Assembly: GCA_001797695.1 (NCBI GenBank)
Contig: MGQD01000110.1
Coordinates: forward strand, 1 to 8,398
DNA from: Deltaproteobacteria bacterium RBG_13_49_15
GTDB lineage: Bacteria > Desulfobacterota > Desulfobacteria > Desulfobacterales > UBA2156
DNA: 8,398 nt
Reading direction: 5' to 3'
The notes under the pieces were generated by a model. The model saw nothing but the letters and a program-made list of their open reading frames with translations, searched no databases and was not told the origin of the DNA. Numbering within the stretch: position 1 is the stretch's first letter; every line of letters begins with the position of its first letter. The translations under genes were made by a program, and so were the position numbers. Positions 6,731-8,398 of the stretch are shown in pieces.

Positions 6731-7219
6731 ATGCCCAAACCAAACGAAGCATACCTTCAAGAGCTGTTGGAAGCGGTGAATAACAGCCCTTTCCTGAAGC
6801 ATCTTTTTATGAGGCTAGAGTCGATTTCATTGGATAACGCAACCGTTTTGCTGGTCATCTCCGAATGTCATCTTCAGCCGTTTCAAATCGTTCACGGAGG
6901 GGTACTGGCAACGCTTATCGATACCGCAACCTTTTGGGCTTCGTTTCTTAGAATCCCCGAAAACGCGGGGCTGGTGAACATCGACTTGAAATTGAACTAT
7001 TTAAAAACCGCAAGTAATGGAATTTTAAACGCTAACGGTCATTGCATCAAGGCCGGACGCACGCTAAGTTATGCCGAAGCTACAGTGAAAAATGAGAATG
7101 GGGAATTGATGGCACACGGAACATCCACTCTTTTGATTTTACCCGGGAAAGGAATCAGACTGAAATCCAGGAAGTTTTTGGACGGGGAACATCATTTAAC
7201 CGATGAATTGATCCTTTGA
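6731..7219 (+). CDS. PaaI-like hotdog-fold acyl-CoA thioesterase
   Basis: A 162-residue hotdog-fold protein of the PaaI/4HBT type, expected to hydrolyse an acyl- or aryl-CoA thioester in the cytoplasm. The signature FQIVHGGVLATLIDTATF (51-68) carries the HGG loop (55-57) and the acidic residue Asp64 that corresponds to the catalytic Asp of PaaI. The strands VNIDLKLNYLK (82-92) and GRTLSYAEATVKNENGE (109-125) complete the fold. A short extra tail after about residue 140 is outside the core domain. The start ATG has GAGG seven bases upstream. It points the same way as the upstream run but is separated by 129 hairpin-rich bases, so it may be an attenuated last gene or a separate unit. Substrate cannot be told; this family is broad. 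Confidence 0.85.
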   Translation: MPKPNEAYLQELLEAVNNSPFLKHLFMRLESISLDNATVLLVISECHLQPFQIVHGGVLATLIDTATFWASFLRIPENAGLVNIDLKLNYLKTASNGILNANGHCIKAGRTLSYAEATVKNENGELMAHGTSTLLILPGKGIRLKSRKFLDGEHHLTDELIL

Positions 7220-7241
7220 TCGAGGGGTTATAGCATCCGTT

Positions 7242-8384
7242 TCAAGGAACCGTAAAGCCTGCAAAAGCCTTGCTTAAGCGCTCCAATTGCAACGCATTGA
7301 TATCAACGCCCAAACCGAACCCATCCAGAGCGCCGGCAGCACCTCCTCTTCCGAACGTCACCGGTTTCCGGGTCACATTTTCCTTGAGCAGAAATTTATC
7401 ATAGGAACCGTCATGATATACGGCATCCTTGCAAAGAAGCGACAGGATTCGCCCTGCCGAGGAAAGGACTCCGGATTCACCAAGATGACAGCCGATTTGA
7501 AAAGGGATTCCGTTTTTTCTCAACTGCCCAATCATTTTTAATGAGCGATGAAACCCTCCGCATTTTGAAAGCCGGATATTGACCATGTTATATCCCTGGT
7601 CCATCAACTCGCCGATTTCCTCAAAGGAACAAATCGACTCATCTGCCATGAGCAGGATCCCGCAAGTTGAAACCTGCCTGGCAAAATCGGGAAATGAGGG
7701 ATCACGAGGCATCATCGGTTGTTCAACCACCCGGATTCCTGAGGTTTGAATCAGGGGTATATGATCGAAAGCGGTCTTTCTTTCCCATGCCCCATTGGCG
7801 TCTATTTTCAAATCACACCCGTTATTAAAGACATTTCGGATAATTTTAACGCCGGCTTTATTTTGAAAATAATCCGTTCCCATTTTCAGCTTTATCCGAT
7901 CGATGGCCATTTCCTGTATCTGCCGGCATAAACGATCGGTCCCTTCTTTATCCCATAACGGTATAACGGAGCCGTAATAGATCGTTTCAACATAATAATC
8001 ATTTGAAAAATAGGCCGTGAGATACTTCTTCTGGTGTTTTCCCAAGGCATCCAGGAGTGCGGTTTCCAATGCGCAAACAGCTGCGTTATGGGTTTTGCCG
8101 TCCGAGATGCCTTCGACAAAACTCCTTATCTGGGAAACATCTTCCAACCGAGACGGAAAAGCTGCTTTGCGAACAAAAGTTGAAATATCCGTAAAAACAC
8201 TTTTTGGGGTTTCACCGGTAACATAGAGCCTGGGGGCGCATTCACCGTACCCTTTGATAGCTCCACCGTCTTCAATGACTTCGCAAATGACATTATCGGC
8301 GTACCCTCCTTCGGAACGGGAGTGTGGAAACCTGCCGTTAAAGATAAGCGATACCTGATAGACGTTTATCGTTTTGATGCGCAT
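7242..8384 (-). CDS. Enolase-superfamily enzyme, muconate-lactonizing/dipeptide-epimerase-like
   Basis: A 380-residue cytoplasmic member of the enolase superfamily (MR/MLE type), which removes a proton alpha to a carboxylate to give a magnesium-bound enolate. The N-terminal capping domain includes GYGECAPRLYVTGET (45-59). The barrel carries the complete catalytic set: RIKLK (Lys165, Lys167), KIDANGAW (metal ligand Asp195), VVEQP (Glu221), ADES (Asp248) and LSKCGG (Lys274), then HLGES with Glu303. The KxK plus second lysine places it in the muconate-lactonizing subgroup, whose members include cycloisomerases, o-succinylbenzoate synthases, N-succinylamino acid racemases and L-Ala-D/L-Glu epimerases. 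Which reaction it runs is not decided by these residues. It converges on the thioesterase gene with 22 bases between stops. Only 14 bases precede its ATG in the window, with no clear ribosome site, so the start is plausible rather than proven. Confidence 0.9.
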   Translation of the reverse strand: MRIKTINVYQVSLIFNGRFPHSRSEGGYADNVICEVIEDGGAIKGYGECAPRLYVTGETPKSVFTDISTFVRKAAFPSRLEDVSQIRSFVEGISDGKTHNAAVCALETALLDALGKHQKKYLTAYFSNDYYVETIYYGSVIPLWDKEGTDRLCRQIQEMAIDRIKLKMGTDYFQNKAGVKIIRNVFNNGCDLKIDANGAWERKTAFDHIPLIQTSGIRVVEQPMMPRDPSFPDFARQVSTCGILLMADESICSFEEIGELMDQGYNMVNIRLSKCGGFHRSLKMIGQLRKNGIPFQIGCHLGESGVLSSAGRILSLLCKDAVYHDGSYDKFLLKENVTRKPVTFGRGGAAGALDGFGLGVDINALQLERLSKAFAGFTVP

Positions 8385-8398
8385 GGTGCGTTTTCAAA

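Noticed and set aside
7220..7241. Terminator between the convergent thioesterase and enolase-type genes
   Set aside because: The 22-base gap has no strong stem followed by a T-run on either strand.

Overview
The window reads as ordinary chromosomal DNA from an anaerobic, Gram-negative-type bacterium of moderate GC. The best guess is a Desulfobacterota-like sulfate reducer or a relative. That inference rests on three things: periplasmic murein enzymes for meso-diaminopimelate 3-3 cross-links, one with a twin-arginine signal; a tungsten-dependent aldehyde:ferredoxin oxidoreductase; and a stand-alone pyruvate-kinase-C-like protein of a kind best known from archaea and anaerobes. No rRNA, tRNA, CRISPR array, phage gene or intact insertion sequence was seen.

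Left part (about 1-2325): a YcbB/LdtD-type L,D-transpeptidase (+) faces a MepK/YcbK-type murein endopeptidase (-). The two stop codons touch with no base between them. The first enzyme makes 3-3 peptidoglycan cross-links and the second is expected to cut them, so this is a synthesis/turnover pair.

Middle part (2326-7219): an AT-rich divergent promoter region of about 275 bases is followed by a co-directional run. It holds a GabT-like class III aminotransferase, a tungsten aldehyde:ferredoxin oxidoreductase family protein, a pyruvate-kinase-alpha/beta-domain protein and a double zinc-ribbon protein. A 129-base hairpin-rich gap follows, and then a PaaI-like hotdog thioesterase. The first two enzymes form a logical pair: the aminotransferase turns an omega-amino acid such as GABA into a semialdehyde, and the oxidoreductase could oxidise that to an acid while reducing ferredoxin. 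The gap carries two perfect tandem hairpins and a TTCAC end that resemble the right end of an IS200/IS605-type element.

Right part (7242-8384): an enolase-superfamily enzyme of the muconate-lactonizing type, with an intact catalytic set (KxK, D, E, D, K), is read on the minus strand and converges on the thioesterase. Its substrate cannot be read from sequence alone.

The most interesting items are the ferredoxin-linked transaminase/AOR cassette with its uncharacterised small partners, the hairpin island at 6605-6716, and the touching convergent pair of cross-link-making and cross-link-cutting enzymes.
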